From positions 1,054,001-1,118,000 of the forward strand of contig NZ_CP118574.1 in the NCBI RefSeq assembly GCF_028898845.1: DNA of 64,000 bases, written 5' to 3'. Below the pieces are notes generated by a model. It did not search any database. It was not told where the DNA came from and was given only the letters and a program-made list of their open reading frames with translations. This document shows positions 9,054 to 17,514 of the stretch, in pieces (position 1 is the first letter of the stretch; each line of letters starts with the position of its first letter). The position numbers were made by a program, and so were the translations under genes. This DNA is from Streptomyces sp. WZ-12 (GTDB lineage Bacteria > Actinomycetota > Actinomycetes > Streptomycetales > Streptomycetaceae).

Positions 9054-9611
9054 TCAGAGGGCGCCGGTGTCGAGGGCGATGCCGAACGGCTCCGGGATGT
9101 GGAGGACGGCGCCGTAGGGGTGCGGGCCGTCGGCCCGCGTGTAGCCGAGCCGCCCCGGTCCCGAGTAGAGCGTCACGGCGCGCTCCTGTCGATCGATCAA
9201 GAGGTAGAGTGGCGCGCCGTATTGGGCGTACCGCTTCCGCTTCACCACCCGGTCGGTGTCCGCGTTCGACTCCGAGGTGACCTCGACGACGAGGAGGGTG
9301 TCGGACGGCAGCAGCGCCGCCGCGCCCTTCGCCACGTCGGCCGGGACGACGGCGAGGTCGGGGACGTACCAGTTCGGCGAGCCGGGGAGGTCGAGGTTGC
9401 CGGAGCCGATCACACAGCCCAATTCCCGTGCCCGGGCGCGGATCTGCTCGCGGAGGGCGTCGGCGGCGGCTTCGTGGTCCCAACTGGGCGGCACGGTCTC
9501 GATGACCCCTTCGATGATTTCCGCTCGGTCGTCCTTGAGGTACTGGATGGCGCGTTTCAGGGCGTGTTCGGAGGATATGCCGCGGTGGTCGGCGGCGGGG
9601 ACTTCACTCAC
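9054..9611 (-). CDS. Uma2-family putative PD-(D/E)XK nuclease (DUF820)
   Basis: 185 residues of the Uma2/DUF820 family, which has a restriction-endonuclease fold and is widespread in cyanobacteria and Streptomyces without a settled function. The core is visible as WYVPDLAVVP (metal-binding Asp) and LLVVEVTSES, followed by VVKRKRYAQYGAPLYLLID, with the Lys-Tyr pair typical of the family. The GTG at 9611 has AGGAGA 8 bases upstream. Transcription from further upstream would have to pass the tRNA-like element and hairpin at 9674-9788, so this gene either has its own promoter or is attenuated. Other solitary nuclease-fold proteins are the alternative. Confidence 0.85.
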   Translation of the reverse strand: MSEVPAADHRGISSEHALKRAIQYLKDDRAEIIEGVIETVPPSWDHEAAADALREQIRARARELGCVIGSGNLDLPGSPNWYVPDLAVVPADVAKGAAALLPSDTLLVVEVTSESNADTDRVVKRKRYAQYGAPLYLLIDRQERAVTLYSGPGRLGYTRADGPHPYGAVLHIPEPFGIALDTGAL

Positions 9612-9673
9612 CGGGATCGTCTCCTGGGGGCGGGGGCGGCACGGGCACCCGATCGCGTCGCCGGCCGGGACGA

Positions 9674-9707
9674 CGAAGGGCCCCACCCTGACGGATGGGG
9701 CCCTTCG
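9674..9707 (-). terminator. 12-bp perfect stem between tRNA-like element and Uma2
   Basis: CGAAGGGCCCCA (9674-9685) pairs exactly with TGGGGCCCTTCG (9696-9707) across a 10-base loop. It lies directly 3' of the tRNA-like segment on the minus strand and 63 bases before the Uma2 start. It looks like an intrinsic terminator ending a short transcript, or a leader attenuator for Uma2. No T tract is present. Confidence 0.7.
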
Positions 9708-9711
9708 TGTG

Positions 9712-9788
9712 GAGCGCCTGGCCGGCCTTGCACCTGCATCTCCCACCGGTTGGTGGACGTCTTGCCTTGGACCACAGACGCGCGACTC
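9712..9788 (-). ncRNA. tRNA-like 77-nt element (degenerate, no usable anticodon)
   Basis: Read on the minus strand, 77 bases carry tRNA-like landmarks. A D-arm GTCT...AGAC encloses a GG-containing loop (GTGGTCCAAGG). An anticodon-like stem CCACC/GGTGG has only a 4-base loop (AACC). A T-arm-like GCAGGTGCAAGGCCGGC is followed by a 3' GGCGCTC that pairs only partly with the 5' GAGTCGC. The pairing is too poor for a charged tRNA and the loop has no proper anticodon. A second small stem (ACTCC...GGAGT) precedes it, and a strong hairpin follows. A structured leader RNA for Uma2 is possible. A fossil tRNA, for instance from a mobile element, is the alternative. Confidence 0.4.
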
Positions 9789-9848
9789 CCGCCCGAAGAA
9801 CCGGAGTTGCACCAAGATCATAACCGATCCCCGCCGCGCCCCGCACCC

Positions 9849-10088
9849 TCAGCCCACGTAGGTGAGCTGGACGAGGGTGATTTCGGTGTCGCCGATGAGG
9901 ATGACCCCGGCGACGTGGCTGCGGGCGATGGTCCGCATCATCCGGTCGTCGGCGCCGTAGGGCTCGGAGTAGGCCAAGGGGTCGACCAGCGCGTCCAGCA
10001 TCAGCACTGATAAATCCCTACGGGCCTCATCGGGCAGGGACTTGTAGGTGGCGTGGAGGGCGGGGTCGAGGTGGAGCCGGTAGGTCAC
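9849..10088 (-). CDS. RelE-like small protein, second gene of a toxin-antitoxin-like pair
   Basis: 79 residues, mostly alpha/beta with a ParE/RelE-like outline. A helix with LHATYKSLPDEARRDL is followed by LSVLMLDALVDPLAYSEP, a strand MMRTIARSHVAGVILIG and a final strand ITLVQLTYVG. Its GTG start overlaps the stop of the preceding 103-residue gene by four bases (GTGA at 10085-10088), so the two are translated together. The arrangement suggests an interacting pair such as a toxin with its antitoxin, but no catalytic residue proves toxin activity. The call is therefore structural analogy only. Confidence 0.55.
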   Translation of the reverse strand: MTYRLHLDPALHATYKSLPDEARRDLSVLMLDALVDPLAYSEPYGADDRMMRTIARSHVAGVILIGDTEITLVQLTYVG

Positions 10089-10396
10089 GCGGCGCCTCGT
10101 CCCCGGGGGCCCGAATCGCCGGCGGCGGAGCGCAGTTCCTCGGTGGTGACATCGACCAGGCCGGCACGGTAGTTGGCCGGCAGGTTCCCGGCCCCGCTCA
10201 GGGTGGTGCGCAGCCCCTCGACCCGCTCGCGGTCGGCCTCGAAGGTCTCGATGAACCTCATCCAACGGTCCAGAATGGCCGGCAGCTCGCGGACATCGGT
10301 GAAGCTGACCTCCTGCATGAACGTCGCCCGGAGTTCCGAGTGTGGAAGGGCGTGCGCGATGCCGTCGACGGTCCACGGCCGACCGGAGCTGTTCAT
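10085..10396 (-). CDS. Small partner protein of the RelE-like gene (antitoxin-like)
   Basis: 103 residues, helical and mildly acidic, beginning MNSSGRPWTVDGIAHALPH, with an amphipathic core LRATFMQEVSFTDVRELPA and a basic C-terminus (SGPRGRGAA). It has no DNA-binding motif that I recognise. The ATG at 10396 follows GAGGAC. The gene overlaps the following RelE-like gene by GTGA, the usual order of antitoxin before toxin. It could instead be a stand-alone two-gene hypothetical module common in Streptomyces. Confidence 0.55.
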   Translation of the reverse strand: MNSSGRPWTVDGIAHALPHSELRATFMQEVSFTDVRELPAILDRWMRFIETFEADRERVEGLRTTLSGAGNLPANYRAGLVDVTTEELRSAAGDSGPRGRGAA

Positions 10397-10585
10397 CGGG
10401 TCCTCCTCACGACACTGCTGGCGCGGATGCGTGCTGCCACGGTAGCGAACCCCGAGCTCCCGCGCGGGCCCGCCCGTTCGGTTACCGATGGTGACGGCGT
10501 TGCCGAGTACGCCGGGGCACCCGTAGGCGGGCGGAGGACGCCCCTCGGAGCCGACCCGCCATCGTGCGAACGTCAGCACTAGGGT

Positions 10586-10613
10586 GGTAGGTGCACCACC
10601 TGCACCACCTACC
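10586..10613. promoter_or_regulatory. 8-bp inverted repeat ahead of a methyltransferase gene
   Basis: GGTAGGTG (10586-10593) and CACCTACC (10606-10613) are perfect inverted repeats, and CACC is repeated several times in the 12-base gap. The site lies 22 bases before the methyltransferase start at 10635 and within the region divergent from the antitoxin-like gene. It could be an operator for either gene or a leader hairpin. Confidence 0.35.
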
Positions 10614-10634
10614 GAACGAGCTGGGGAACGAGCC

Positions 10635-11300
10635 ATGACGGAGGGCGGACCGGAGCTGGCGTCCGAGCAGCGGCGGCACTGGCAGGAGACCTACTCCGTG
10701 CACCCCGGCATGTACGGCGACGAGCCGTCCGCGGCGGCCCGTTACGCGGCGGAGGCGTTCCGCGCCGCCGGTGCCGCGCGGGTGCTGGAGCTGGGCGCCG
10801 GCCACGGCCGCGACGCCCTGCACTTCGCCCGCGAGGGGTTCGCCGTCCACGCGACCGACTTCAGCCGCACCGCCCTGGACCAGCTCTCCGCCACCGCGCG
10901 GGCGCAGGGCCTCGGCGACCGCATCGCCACCACCGTGCACGACGTCCGTGAGCCGCTGCCGCTGGCGGACGGCTCGGCGGACGCGGTCTTCGCGCACATG
11001 GTGCTGTGCATGGCCCTGTCCACACAGGAGATCCGGTCCCTGGTCAACGAGGTCCGCCGGGTGCTGCGCCCCGGAGGCGTCTTCGTCTACACGGTCCGGC
11101 ACACCGGCGACGTCCACTACGGCGCCGGCACCGCCCACGGGGACGACATCTACGAACACGGCGGCTTCGCCGTCCACTTCTTCCCCCGGCACCTCGTCGA
11201 CGCACTCGCCGCGGGCTGGCGGCTCGCCGACGTCCACGCCTTCGAGGAGGGTGGCCTCCCCCGCCGGCTGTGGCGGATCACGCAGACGGTGCCCGACTGA
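10635..11300 (+). CDS. Class I SAM-dependent methyltransferase
   Basis: 221 residues with motif I RVLELGAGHGRDAL (about 50-63), an acidic residue in VHATDFSRTAL, motif II region LPLADGSADAVFAHMVLCM and post-motif VRRVLRPGGVFVYTVRHT. The extended HTGDVHYGAG and EHGGFAVHFF segments are typical of the thiopurine/SAM methyltransferase-like group seen near stress genes in Streptomyces. I chose the ATG at 10635, with GGGGAA 8-9 bases upstream, over an in-frame start at 10584 that would place the 10586-10613 repeat inside the protein. The substrate is unknown. Confidence 0.8.
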   Translation: MTEGGPELASEQRRHWQETYSVHPGMYGDEPSAAARYAAEAFRAAGAARVLELGAGHGRDALHFAREGFAVHATDFSRTALDQLSATARAQGLGDRIATTVHDVREPLPLADGSADAVFAHMVLCMALSTQEIRSLVNEVRRVLRPGGVFVYTVRHTGDVHYGAGTAHGDDIYEHGGFAVHFFPRHLVDALAAGWRLADVHAFEEGGLPRRLWRITQTVPD

Positions 11301-11356
11301 GCTGCTGACCTGCCGCTGAGGACGGTACAGAGGAATCGACGAAGTCGGAGGAACCG

Positions 11357-12784
11357 ATGGAACCGGTCGTGGCGACGTCCGCCGGCCAGGTCAGAGGGGT
11401 GGCCCGGGACGGGATCGCGGGTTTCCTCGGCATTCCCTACGCCGCCGCGCCCGAGGGGCCGTTGCGCTTCCGGCCGCCCGCGCCCGCGCCCGGCTGGGAC
11501 GGGGTCAGGGACGCCACCGCGTTCGGCTCGGCTCCCCCGCAGTTGGCGCCGGGGCCGGGAGCGCCGGCGGCCTGGCGGCCGGGCGACGGACTGGACTGCC
11601 TGACCGTGAACGTGTGGACCCCGCAGGCGGGCGCGGCGCGGTTGCCGGTCATGGTGTGGATCTACGGCGGCCTGTGGAAGTACGGCGCGGCGAGCATGCC
11701 CCACTACGACGGCGCCGCGCTGGCCGGCTCCGGGGTCGTGGTGGTGACCTTCAACTACCGTGTGGGGTTCGAGGGGTTCGGGCAGCTGCCCGGCGTCGAG
11801 GACAACCGCGGGCTGCGCGACCAGCTCGCCGCCCTGGAGTGGGTGCGGGAGAACATCGCCGGGTTCGGCGGCGACCCCGACCGGGTGACGGTCTTCGGCC
11901 AGTCCGCCGGTGCGGCCGCCACGGCCCTGCTCGCGACCGCGCCGGCCGCCGCGGGCCTGTTCCGGCGCGCGATCGCCCAGAGCATTCCCGCCGGCGCCCG
12001 CACCCCCGACGAGGCCGAGGCCGTCACGGCGGCGATCGCGGCGGCGGCCGAAGTGCCGCCGACCGCCGAGGCGTTGGCCGCCCTGCCGCCCGAGGCGCTG
12101 CTCGCCGTCCAGGACGCGCCGCTACGCACCATGGCCGGGCCCACCGCGTTCGCCCCCGTCATCGACGGTGACCTGGTGACCGGGCCGCCCTGGACGGCGT
12201 TCCGGGCGGGCGCGGGGCGCGGTGTCGACCTCGTTTGCGGGTTCACCCACGAGGAATACCGGGGCCAGGGCCCGCCGGCGCCGCCGGGGGTCGACGTGGC
12301 GGCCGTCGCTGAGGCGTTCGGACTGGACCGGGCCGCGGCTGCCGCCTATCGCCGCAGCCAACCGACCCTAGACGACGCGGAGTTGTGCACGGTGATGCTC
12401 TCCGACGCCGTCGTCCGGATGCCCACCACGTGGGTGGCCGAGGCGCATGCCGCTGCGGGCGGGCGGACGTGGCTCTACGACTTCGCCTGGCGCGGGCCCA
12501 CGTTGGGTGCCGCCCACGGCATCGACGTCCCCCTCGTCTTCGGCACCGCCACCACCCGCCCGGCCGCCCGTTTCCTCGGCTCCCCACCGCCGGCCGATGC
12601 CGCCGCGCTCTCCGCGGACCTGCGCGCGGCCTGGACCTCCTTCGCGGCAACCGGCGACCCGGGGTGGCCGCGCTTCCACCCCGACCGCCCCACCACCCGG
12701 ATCTGGGACACGCCCCCCACCGACGCCCCCTATCCACTGGACGCCTCCCGGCGCATCTGGCAACGCCACGCGGCCCGCAGTTGA
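11357..12784 (+). CDS. Type B carboxylesterase/lipase
   Basis: 475 residues of the carboxylesterase B family of alpha/beta hydrolases. Landmarks in order: GFLGIPYAAAPEGPLRF (about 22-38), DCLTVNVWTP (80-89), an oxyanion-hole region VMVWIYGGLW (99-107, with Tyr-Gly-Gly replacing the common His-Gly-Gly) and the nucleophile elbow VFGQSAGAA (179-187) with Ser183. A probable acid lies in FTHEEYRG and the catalytic His in AAHGIDVPLVFG. It has no signal peptide, so it acts in the cytosol on ester substrates that cannot be named. It follows the methyltransferase by 56 bp on the same strand. Confidence 0.9.
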   Translation: MEPVVATSAGQVRGVARDGIAGFLGIPYAAAPEGPLRFRPPAPAPGWDGVRDATAFGSAPPQLAPGPGAPAAWRPGDGLDCLTVNVWTPQAGAARLPVMVWIYGGLWKYGAASMPHYDGAALAGSGVVVVTFNYRVGFEGFGQLPGVEDNRGLRDQLAALEWVRENIAGFGGDPDRVTVFGQSAGAAATALLATAPAAAGLFRRAIAQSIPAGARTPDEAEAVTAAIAAAAEVPPTAEALAALPPEALLAVQDAPLRTMAGPTAFAPVIDGDLVTGPPWTAFRAGAGRGVDLVCGFTHEEYRGQGPPAPPGVDVAAVAEAFGLDRAAAAAYRRSQPTLDDAELCTVMLSDAVVRMPTTWVAEAHAAAGGRTWLYDFAWRGPTLGAAHGIDVPLVFGTATTRPAARFLGSPPPADAAALSADLRAAWTSFAATGDPGWPRFHPDRPTTRIWDTPPTDAPYPLDASRRIWQRHAARS

Positions 12785-12863
12785 CCGTTCGCGGTGGCAG
12801 GGCGGGAGCGGGAGGACGGGACGCTGACGGGAGCCCCCTCATCGCTCGGCGGTGGACGGTGGA

Positions 12864-14678
12864 TCACAGGACGGCGTCGAGCAGCTCCCGGGTGTAGGGG
12901 GCGCGGGGTGCGGCGAAGACGGCGTCACGGGTTCCGGTCTCGACGAGCTCGCCGTCCCTCAGTACGGCGATGCGGTCGCAGAAGTGCCGTACCACCGCCA
13001 GGTCGTGGGAGATGAACAGCAGCGACAGGCCCAGTTCCGCGCGCAGGTCCATCAGCAGGTTGAGGACCTGTGCCTGGACGGACACGTCGAGCGCGGACAC
13101 CGGCTCGTCGGCGATGATCAGGCGGGGGCGCAGGGCCAACGCACGGGCGATGCCGATCCGTTGGCGCTGCCCGCCGGAGAACTCATGCGGATAACCGGAC
13201 AGTTGGGAGGAGGACAGGCCGACCTGGTCGAGGAGTTCGACGGCCCGGAGCCGGCGGGCCCGGGCGTCCAGTGTGGTGTGGATGCGCAGGGGCGTGGTGA
13301 CGAGCTCCTCGACCGTGCGGCGCGGGTTGAGGGAGGCGTAGGGGTCCTGGAAGACCAGTTGCACCTCGCGGCTCAGCTCGCGGCGCAGCGGGGTGTCCCT
13401 CGCCGCGCGGGTGATGTCCCGCCCGTCGAACCGGACCGCCCCGGCGGTGGGTTGGCGCAGGCCGGCGAGGACCCTGGCGAGGGTGGACTTGCCCGAGCCG
13501 GACTCGCCGACCAGCCCCACCGTCTCGCCGCGCGCGACGTGCAGGGACACCCCGCGCACCGCGGCGACCGGCCGCCCGCGCCGCAGCAGTGACTCCCGTC
13601 GCGCGGGGAACTCCACCCGTACGTCGGCGAGTTCGGCGAGTGCGGGGCGGTGGGGCAGATCGGCGGGGCGCGGAGCCGGCACCGAGGCGGAGACAGGGTG
13701 CCGTACCCGATCCGGTGCCGGTTCCGGCTCGTCGACGGTGGGCAGTCGGGTTCCGGGAACGGTGTCCAGGGTGGGTGCGGCGCCGATGAGGGCGCGGGTG
13801 TAGGGGTGGTCGGGGGCGGTGCGGAGCCGTTCGGTAGGGCCCTGTTCGACGACCCGGCCGGCGCGCATGACCAGCATCCGGTCGCAGGTCGCGGCGACCA
13901 CGCCCACGTCGTGCGTGATGAGCAGCATCGCGGTGCCCGCCTCGGCCTGGAGGTCGCGCAGCAGGTCGAGGACCTGGCGCTGCACCTGGGAGTCGAGCGC
14001 GGTGGTCGGCTCGTCCGCGATCAGCACGTCCGGTTCGTTGATCAACGCCATCGCGATCACCACGCGTTGCCGCATCCCGCCCGACAGTTGGTGTGGATGG
14101 TCCCCGGCGCGCCGGGCGGGGATGCCCACCCGCTCCAACATGGCGGCGGCGCGTTCCCGTGCCTGGCGGCGACTGGCCCGGCGGTGGTGGATGCGGTACG
14201 CCTCGGCGAGTTGCGCGCCCACGGTGTGGTACGGGGAGAGGGCGTCGAGCGCGTCCTGGAAGACCATGGCGAGGCGGGCGCCGCGCAGGGTCTTGAGCCG
14301 GGCCTCGGGGGCACCCACCACCTCAACGCCGGCTTCCGGCGTGGTGCCTGGGCCTTGCCCACCGGCCGAACGCCCGCCCACGTCACGGGCCGAACCACTG
14401 CTACCGCCCCGGACGCCGCCGCCGATGCGCACGCTCCCGCCGATCCGGGTGCGGCCAGGATCGTGCAGCCCCATCGTGGCCAGCCCGATGCTGGACTTGC
14501 CCGAACCGGACTCGCCGACCAGTCCCAACGTCTCGCCGGGCGCCAGCTCGAAGGAGACGCCCGCGACCGCGGTAACGGGACCGCGCGGGCTCGCGAACGC
14601 CACGCTCAGATCGCGCACACTCAGCACGGCGCCCAGTTCCCGCTCGGTTTTCGGGTCCGCTTTCACGTCCGCTTTCAT
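12864..14678 (-). CDS. Fused DppD-DppF-type ABC transporter ATPase (two nucleotide-binding domains)
   Basis: 604 residues containing two complete ATP-binding domains that are separate proteins in many Opp/Dpp systems. The first has Walker A GESGSGKS (about 55-62), signature QLSGGMRQRV and Walker B VLIADEPTTALD. The second has GESGSGKSTLARVLAG, signature EFSGGQRQRIG and LIIADEPVSALD. Each ends with the HPYTRALI/APYTRELL motif of oligopeptide/dipeptide ATPases. A Gly/Ser-rich insert (about 77-120) interrupts the first domain. The ATG at 14678 overlaps the stop of the upstream permease (ATGA). It powers uptake by the permeases and binding protein encoded upstream. Confidence 0.92.
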   Translation of the reverse strand: MKADVKADPKTERELGAVLSVRDLSVAFASPRGPVTAVAGVSFELAPGETLGLVGESGSGKSSIGLATMGLHDPGRTRIGGSVRIGGGVRGGSSGSARDVGGRSAGGQGPGTTPEAGVEVVGAPEARLKTLRGARLAMVFQDALDALSPYHTVGAQLAEAYRIHHRRASRRQARERAAAMLERVGIPARRAGDHPHQLSGGMRQRVVIAMALINEPDVLIADEPTTALDSQVQRQVLDLLRDLQAEAGTAMLLITHDVGVVAATCDRMLVMRAGRVVEQGPTERLRTAPDHPYTRALIGAAPTLDTVPGTRLPTVDEPEPAPDRVRHPVSASVPAPRPADLPHRPALAELADVRVEFPARRESLLRRGRPVAAVRGVSLHVARGETVGLVGESGSGKSTLARVLAGLRQPTAGAVRFDGRDITRAARDTPLRRELSREVQLVFQDPYASLNPRRTVEELVTTPLRIHTTLDARARRLRAVELLDQVGLSSSQLSGYPHEFSGGQRQRIGIARALALRPRLIIADEPVSALDVSVQAQVLNLLMDLRAELGLSLLFISHDLAVVRHFCDRIAVLRDGELVETGTRDAVFAAPRAPYTRELLDAVL

Positions 14679-15667
14679 GTCAGCCTCACACGGGGATCGA
14701 GCCAGGCCACCACCAGGTCGGCGAGGGCCACGAAGACGACGACGAAGAAGGCGGCGAGCAGCACCGTGCCGACGACGGTGGGCAGGTCGTTGCCGGTGAC
14801 CGCGTCGACGGCCAGCTTGCCGACGCCGCCGAGCCCGAAGACGGTCTCGGTGATGAACGCGCCGCCGAACAACGCACCGATCTCCAGCCCGAGCAGTTGG
14901 ACCAGCGGCCCGGCCGCCCCGCGCGCGGTGTACTTCAGGTGCGCACGCAGGGCGCCAAGTCCTTTGGCCCGGGCGGTGCGTACGAACCCTTCGGGCATGG
15001 TCTCCAGCATTTGCGAGCGCGTCAGACGGGCGAAGACCGCGGCGTTGACGAAGCCGAGCACCAGCCAGGGCAGCAGCAGGCCCGCGGCCCATCGGCCGGG
15101 GTGGTCGGCCAGCGGGACGTACTGCGGCATGGGCAGCAGCCCGGTGCCGTAGACCAGGAGGAGTTGCAGCAGGTAGCCGAGGAAGTAGATCTGGACGCTG
15201 GCGCCGATCAGGTTGAAGCCCGACAGCAGCCGGTCGGTCGCGGTGCCGCGGCGCAGCGCGGCGACCAGGCCCGCGCCGACGCCGAGGACGAGGATCACCA
15301 CGAGGGCGCCGCCGGCGAGCGAGACGGTCACCGGCAGGCGGTCCCCGATGGCGTCGAGGACGGGTTGGTGGAGGGCGTAGGAGTAGCCCAGGCAGGGGGC
15401 GGGGCAGTGGAGGGGGGTGCCGTCGACGTCGGCGATGGTGCGGCCGGTGACGAGGCCGCCGAGGTAGTCCAGGAACTGGGCGACCAGGGGTTGGTCGAGT
15501 CCCATGCTGGTGCGGACGGCCTCGACCTGTGCGGTGTCGCACTTGGGGCCGCAGGCGATCAGGGCCGGGTCGGAGGGGGCGGCGTAGAAGAGCCCGAAGG
15601 CCGCGGCGGCGATCGCCAACAGCACGGCGGCGGCTTGCAGGGCGCGCCTGAGGAGGTAGCTGGTCAT
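14675..15667 (-). CDS. DppB-type ABC transporter permease
   Basis: 330 residues with the N-terminal signature MTSYLLRRALQAAAVLL, six predicted membrane helices and an EAA loop (FVRTARAKGLGALRAHLKYT) that contacts the ATPase. An extended extracytoplasmic segment (about 85-125) follows the first helices, as in DppB/OppB. The gene starts 9 bp after the binding-protein gene and overlaps the ATPase gene by four bases, so it is the third cistron of the operon. Confidence 0.92.
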   Translation of the reverse strand: MTSYLLRRALQAAAVLLAIAAAAFGLFYAAPSDPALIACGPKCDTAQVEAVRTSMGLDQPLVAQFLDYLGGLVTGRTIADVDGTPLHCPAPCLGYSYALHQPVLDAIGDRLPVTVSLAGGALVVILVLGVGAGLVAALRRGTATDRLLSGFNLIGASVQIYFLGYLLQLLLVYGTGLLPMPQYVPLADHPGRWAAGLLLPWLVLGFVNAAVFARLTRSQMLETMPEGFVRTARAKGLGALRAHLKYTARGAAGPLVQLLGLEIGALFGGAFITETVFGLGGVGKLAVDAVTGNDLPTVVGTVLLAAFFVVVFVALADLVVAWLDPRVRLT

Positions 15668-15676
15668 GGCCTTCGG

Positions 15677-17455
15677 TCAGGGTGTCTTGACGAACAGGTC
15701 CGCGGCGGCGATGGAGCCGTAGATCGGGTGGATGGCGGCCCCACCGACGCGTGCGCCGCGGAACTGGGAGACGCTGCTGTAGAGGAACGGCACGAGGGGG
15801 ACGTCCTTCATCACCACTTCCTCCAGGTCGATCAGTGCCTTGGCCTTCTGCTGGGCGTCGCCGATCGCGGCGATCCGCTCCAGTTCCCGGTCCACGGCGG
15901 GGTTGGCGTAGCGGATGGAGTTGGAGAGGCTGTCCAGTCGGCTGTCGAAGCTGTCCGGCAGCAGCGTCGAAGGGGTGGGCCAGTCAACGGAGTTGGTGGA
16001 CAGCCACAGGTCGTAGGGGGCCGGTCCGCGGAAGACCTCGCTGTGGAAGGCGGCCGGTTCCAGGCGCTTGACGACGAGCGTGATGCCGGCCTTGCCGAAG
16101 GCGTCGCTGAGTACCTGGGCGAGCCGGTCGTCCTGCGGACTGTCCGCCGCGTAGGCGTAGGTGAGGTGGGTGACCTTGGTCCTGGCCTTGGCGAGGTGTT
16201 CCCTGGCCTTGGCGAGGTCGCCGGTGGGCGCGACCGGGTACGGGTCGTACTTCCGCCAGCCGACGACGGCCGGCGAGGAGAGGGTGGTGGCGAAGTCGCC
16301 GACGTGGGAACCGCCGAGGACCTGGCGGGCCTGGGCCCGGGGGAAGAGGTAGTGGATGGCCTTGCGGACCTCGGGATCGGTGACCCGGCTGTTCTTGATG
16401 TAGAGGTCCTGGGTGTAGGCGCCGCGGCTGCCGGACACGATCAACTTCCGCTTGGCCGGGTCGCGTTCGGCCGTCGCGAGCAGTTCCGGCGGCACCTCGC
16501 CCTTGGTACTGACCGTGGTCGGGCCGTCGCCGCGCCCGTTGAACACCTCCTGGGCGGTGTTGAGGGCCTGCTTGCCGAAGGTGAACACGAAGCGGTCCGG
16601 GTACTGGTGGCGGATCGGGTCGGTCTCCGCCTTCCAGTGCGGGTTGCGCTCCAGCGTGAGGCGCTGGTTCTGCTTGTGCTCGACGATCCGGTACGGGCCG
16701 CTGGCGAACGGTGTGACGTCGTAACCGGTTCCGGTGTCCTTGTCCTTGCGGACCGGCGAGGAGGATGACTGGGCGGCCATGTACGGGACATCGGCCTGTG
16801 GCTCGGGGAAGTGGAAGACGAGGGTCTTGTCGTCCGGCGTCTCGATGGCGTCGAGGTCGCCGTCCGCGGGCCCCCGGTACTTCTTCACGGCCGCGCTGCG
16901 GTCCTTCGACCCGGTGAGCCACTCCGGCCAGTAGGTGGGGCCGGCCTCGAAGCCCGGGGCGAAGGTGCGCTCGATCCCGTACTTGACCTGCGCGGCGGTG
17001 ATCGGCTTGCCGTCTTCCCAGGCAATGCCGTCCTTGAGGTGGTAGGTCCAGGTGCGGCCGCCGTCGGCGGAGGTACCGGTGTCGGTGGCCAGGTCGCCCA
17101 CCAACGTCGGTTTGCCGTTGACGACTTGATACTGCGTCAACTGTCTGCCCCAGAGCAGTGAGGTGCTGTAGCTCTCTCCCGTGTAGATCTTCTGGGGGTC
17201 CAGGTGCGGGTAGTCGGTGGCGTTGGCGACGGTCACGGTGCCGCCCGTCCTGGCGCCGGGCACCGCGGGCGCCGGCCCCGCGCTGTCCTTCGCGGTCCCC
17301 AGGGACGCGGTCAGGCGCTTGCCGCTCTTCGCCGCCGTGCTCTCCTTCCCGTCCCGCGCGCCGGCTCCCGCGCCCGCGGAGCAGGAGCACAGCAACAGGG
17401 CGGTGACGGTGGCGAGGACGGGCAGGGCGGCGGCGCGCGGGGGAATTCCGGGCAT
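15677..17455 (-). CDS. Family 5 extracellular solute-binding lipoprotein (peptide/nickel type)
   Basis: 592 residues with a lipoprotein signal (ALPVLATVTALLLCSCSAG, acylated Cys near residue 25) and the SBP_bac_5 fold: YPHLDPQKIYTG, LVGDLATDTGTSADGGRTWT, YHLKDGIAWEDGKPITAAQV and a C-terminal lobe through SQFRGARVGGAAIHPIYGSI. It captures its ligand outside the membrane for the DppB/DppC permeases encoded on either side. The ligand could be an oligopeptide, nickel chelate or other compound. The ATG at 17455 is the only start that exposes the lipobox. Confidence 0.92.
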   Translation of the reverse strand: MPGIPPRAAALPVLATVTALLLCSCSAGAGAGARDGKESTAAKSGKRLTASLGTAKDSAGPAPAVPGARTGGTVTVANATDYPHLDPQKIYTGESYSTSLLWGRQLTQYQVVNGKPTLVGDLATDTGTSADGGRTWTYHLKDGIAWEDGKPITAAQVKYGIERTFAPGFEAGPTYWPEWLTGSKDRSAAVKKYRGPADGDLDAIETPDDKTLVFHFPEPQADVPYMAAQSSSSPVRKDKDTGTGYDVTPFASGPYRIVEHKQNQRLTLERNPHWKAETDPIRHQYPDRFVFTFGKQALNTAQEVFNGRGDGPTTVSTKGEVPPELLATAERDPAKRKLIVSGSRGAYTQDLYIKNSRVTDPEVRKAIHYLFPRAQARQVLGGSHVGDFATTLSSPAVVGWRKYDPYPVAPTGDLAKAREHLAKARTKVTHLTYAYAADSPQDDRLAQVLSDAFGKAGITLVVKRLEPAAFHSEVFRGPAPYDLWLSTNSVDWPTPSTLLPDSFDSRLDSLSNSIRYANPAVDRELERIAAIGDAQQKAKALIDLEEVVMKDVPLVPFLYSSVSQFRGARVGGAAIHPIYGSIAAADLFVKTP

Positions 17456-17514
17456 GGCGAACTCCAACGTGGATGGGGAGGGATGGGGAAGGGGGTGGAG
17501 AAGGGCGGGCCGGA

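Noticed and set aside
9712..9788. A functional tRNA gene
   Set aside because: The acceptor stem has two mismatches, the anticodon loop has only four bases and no CCA or discriminator context is present. It is kept only as a tRNA-like element.
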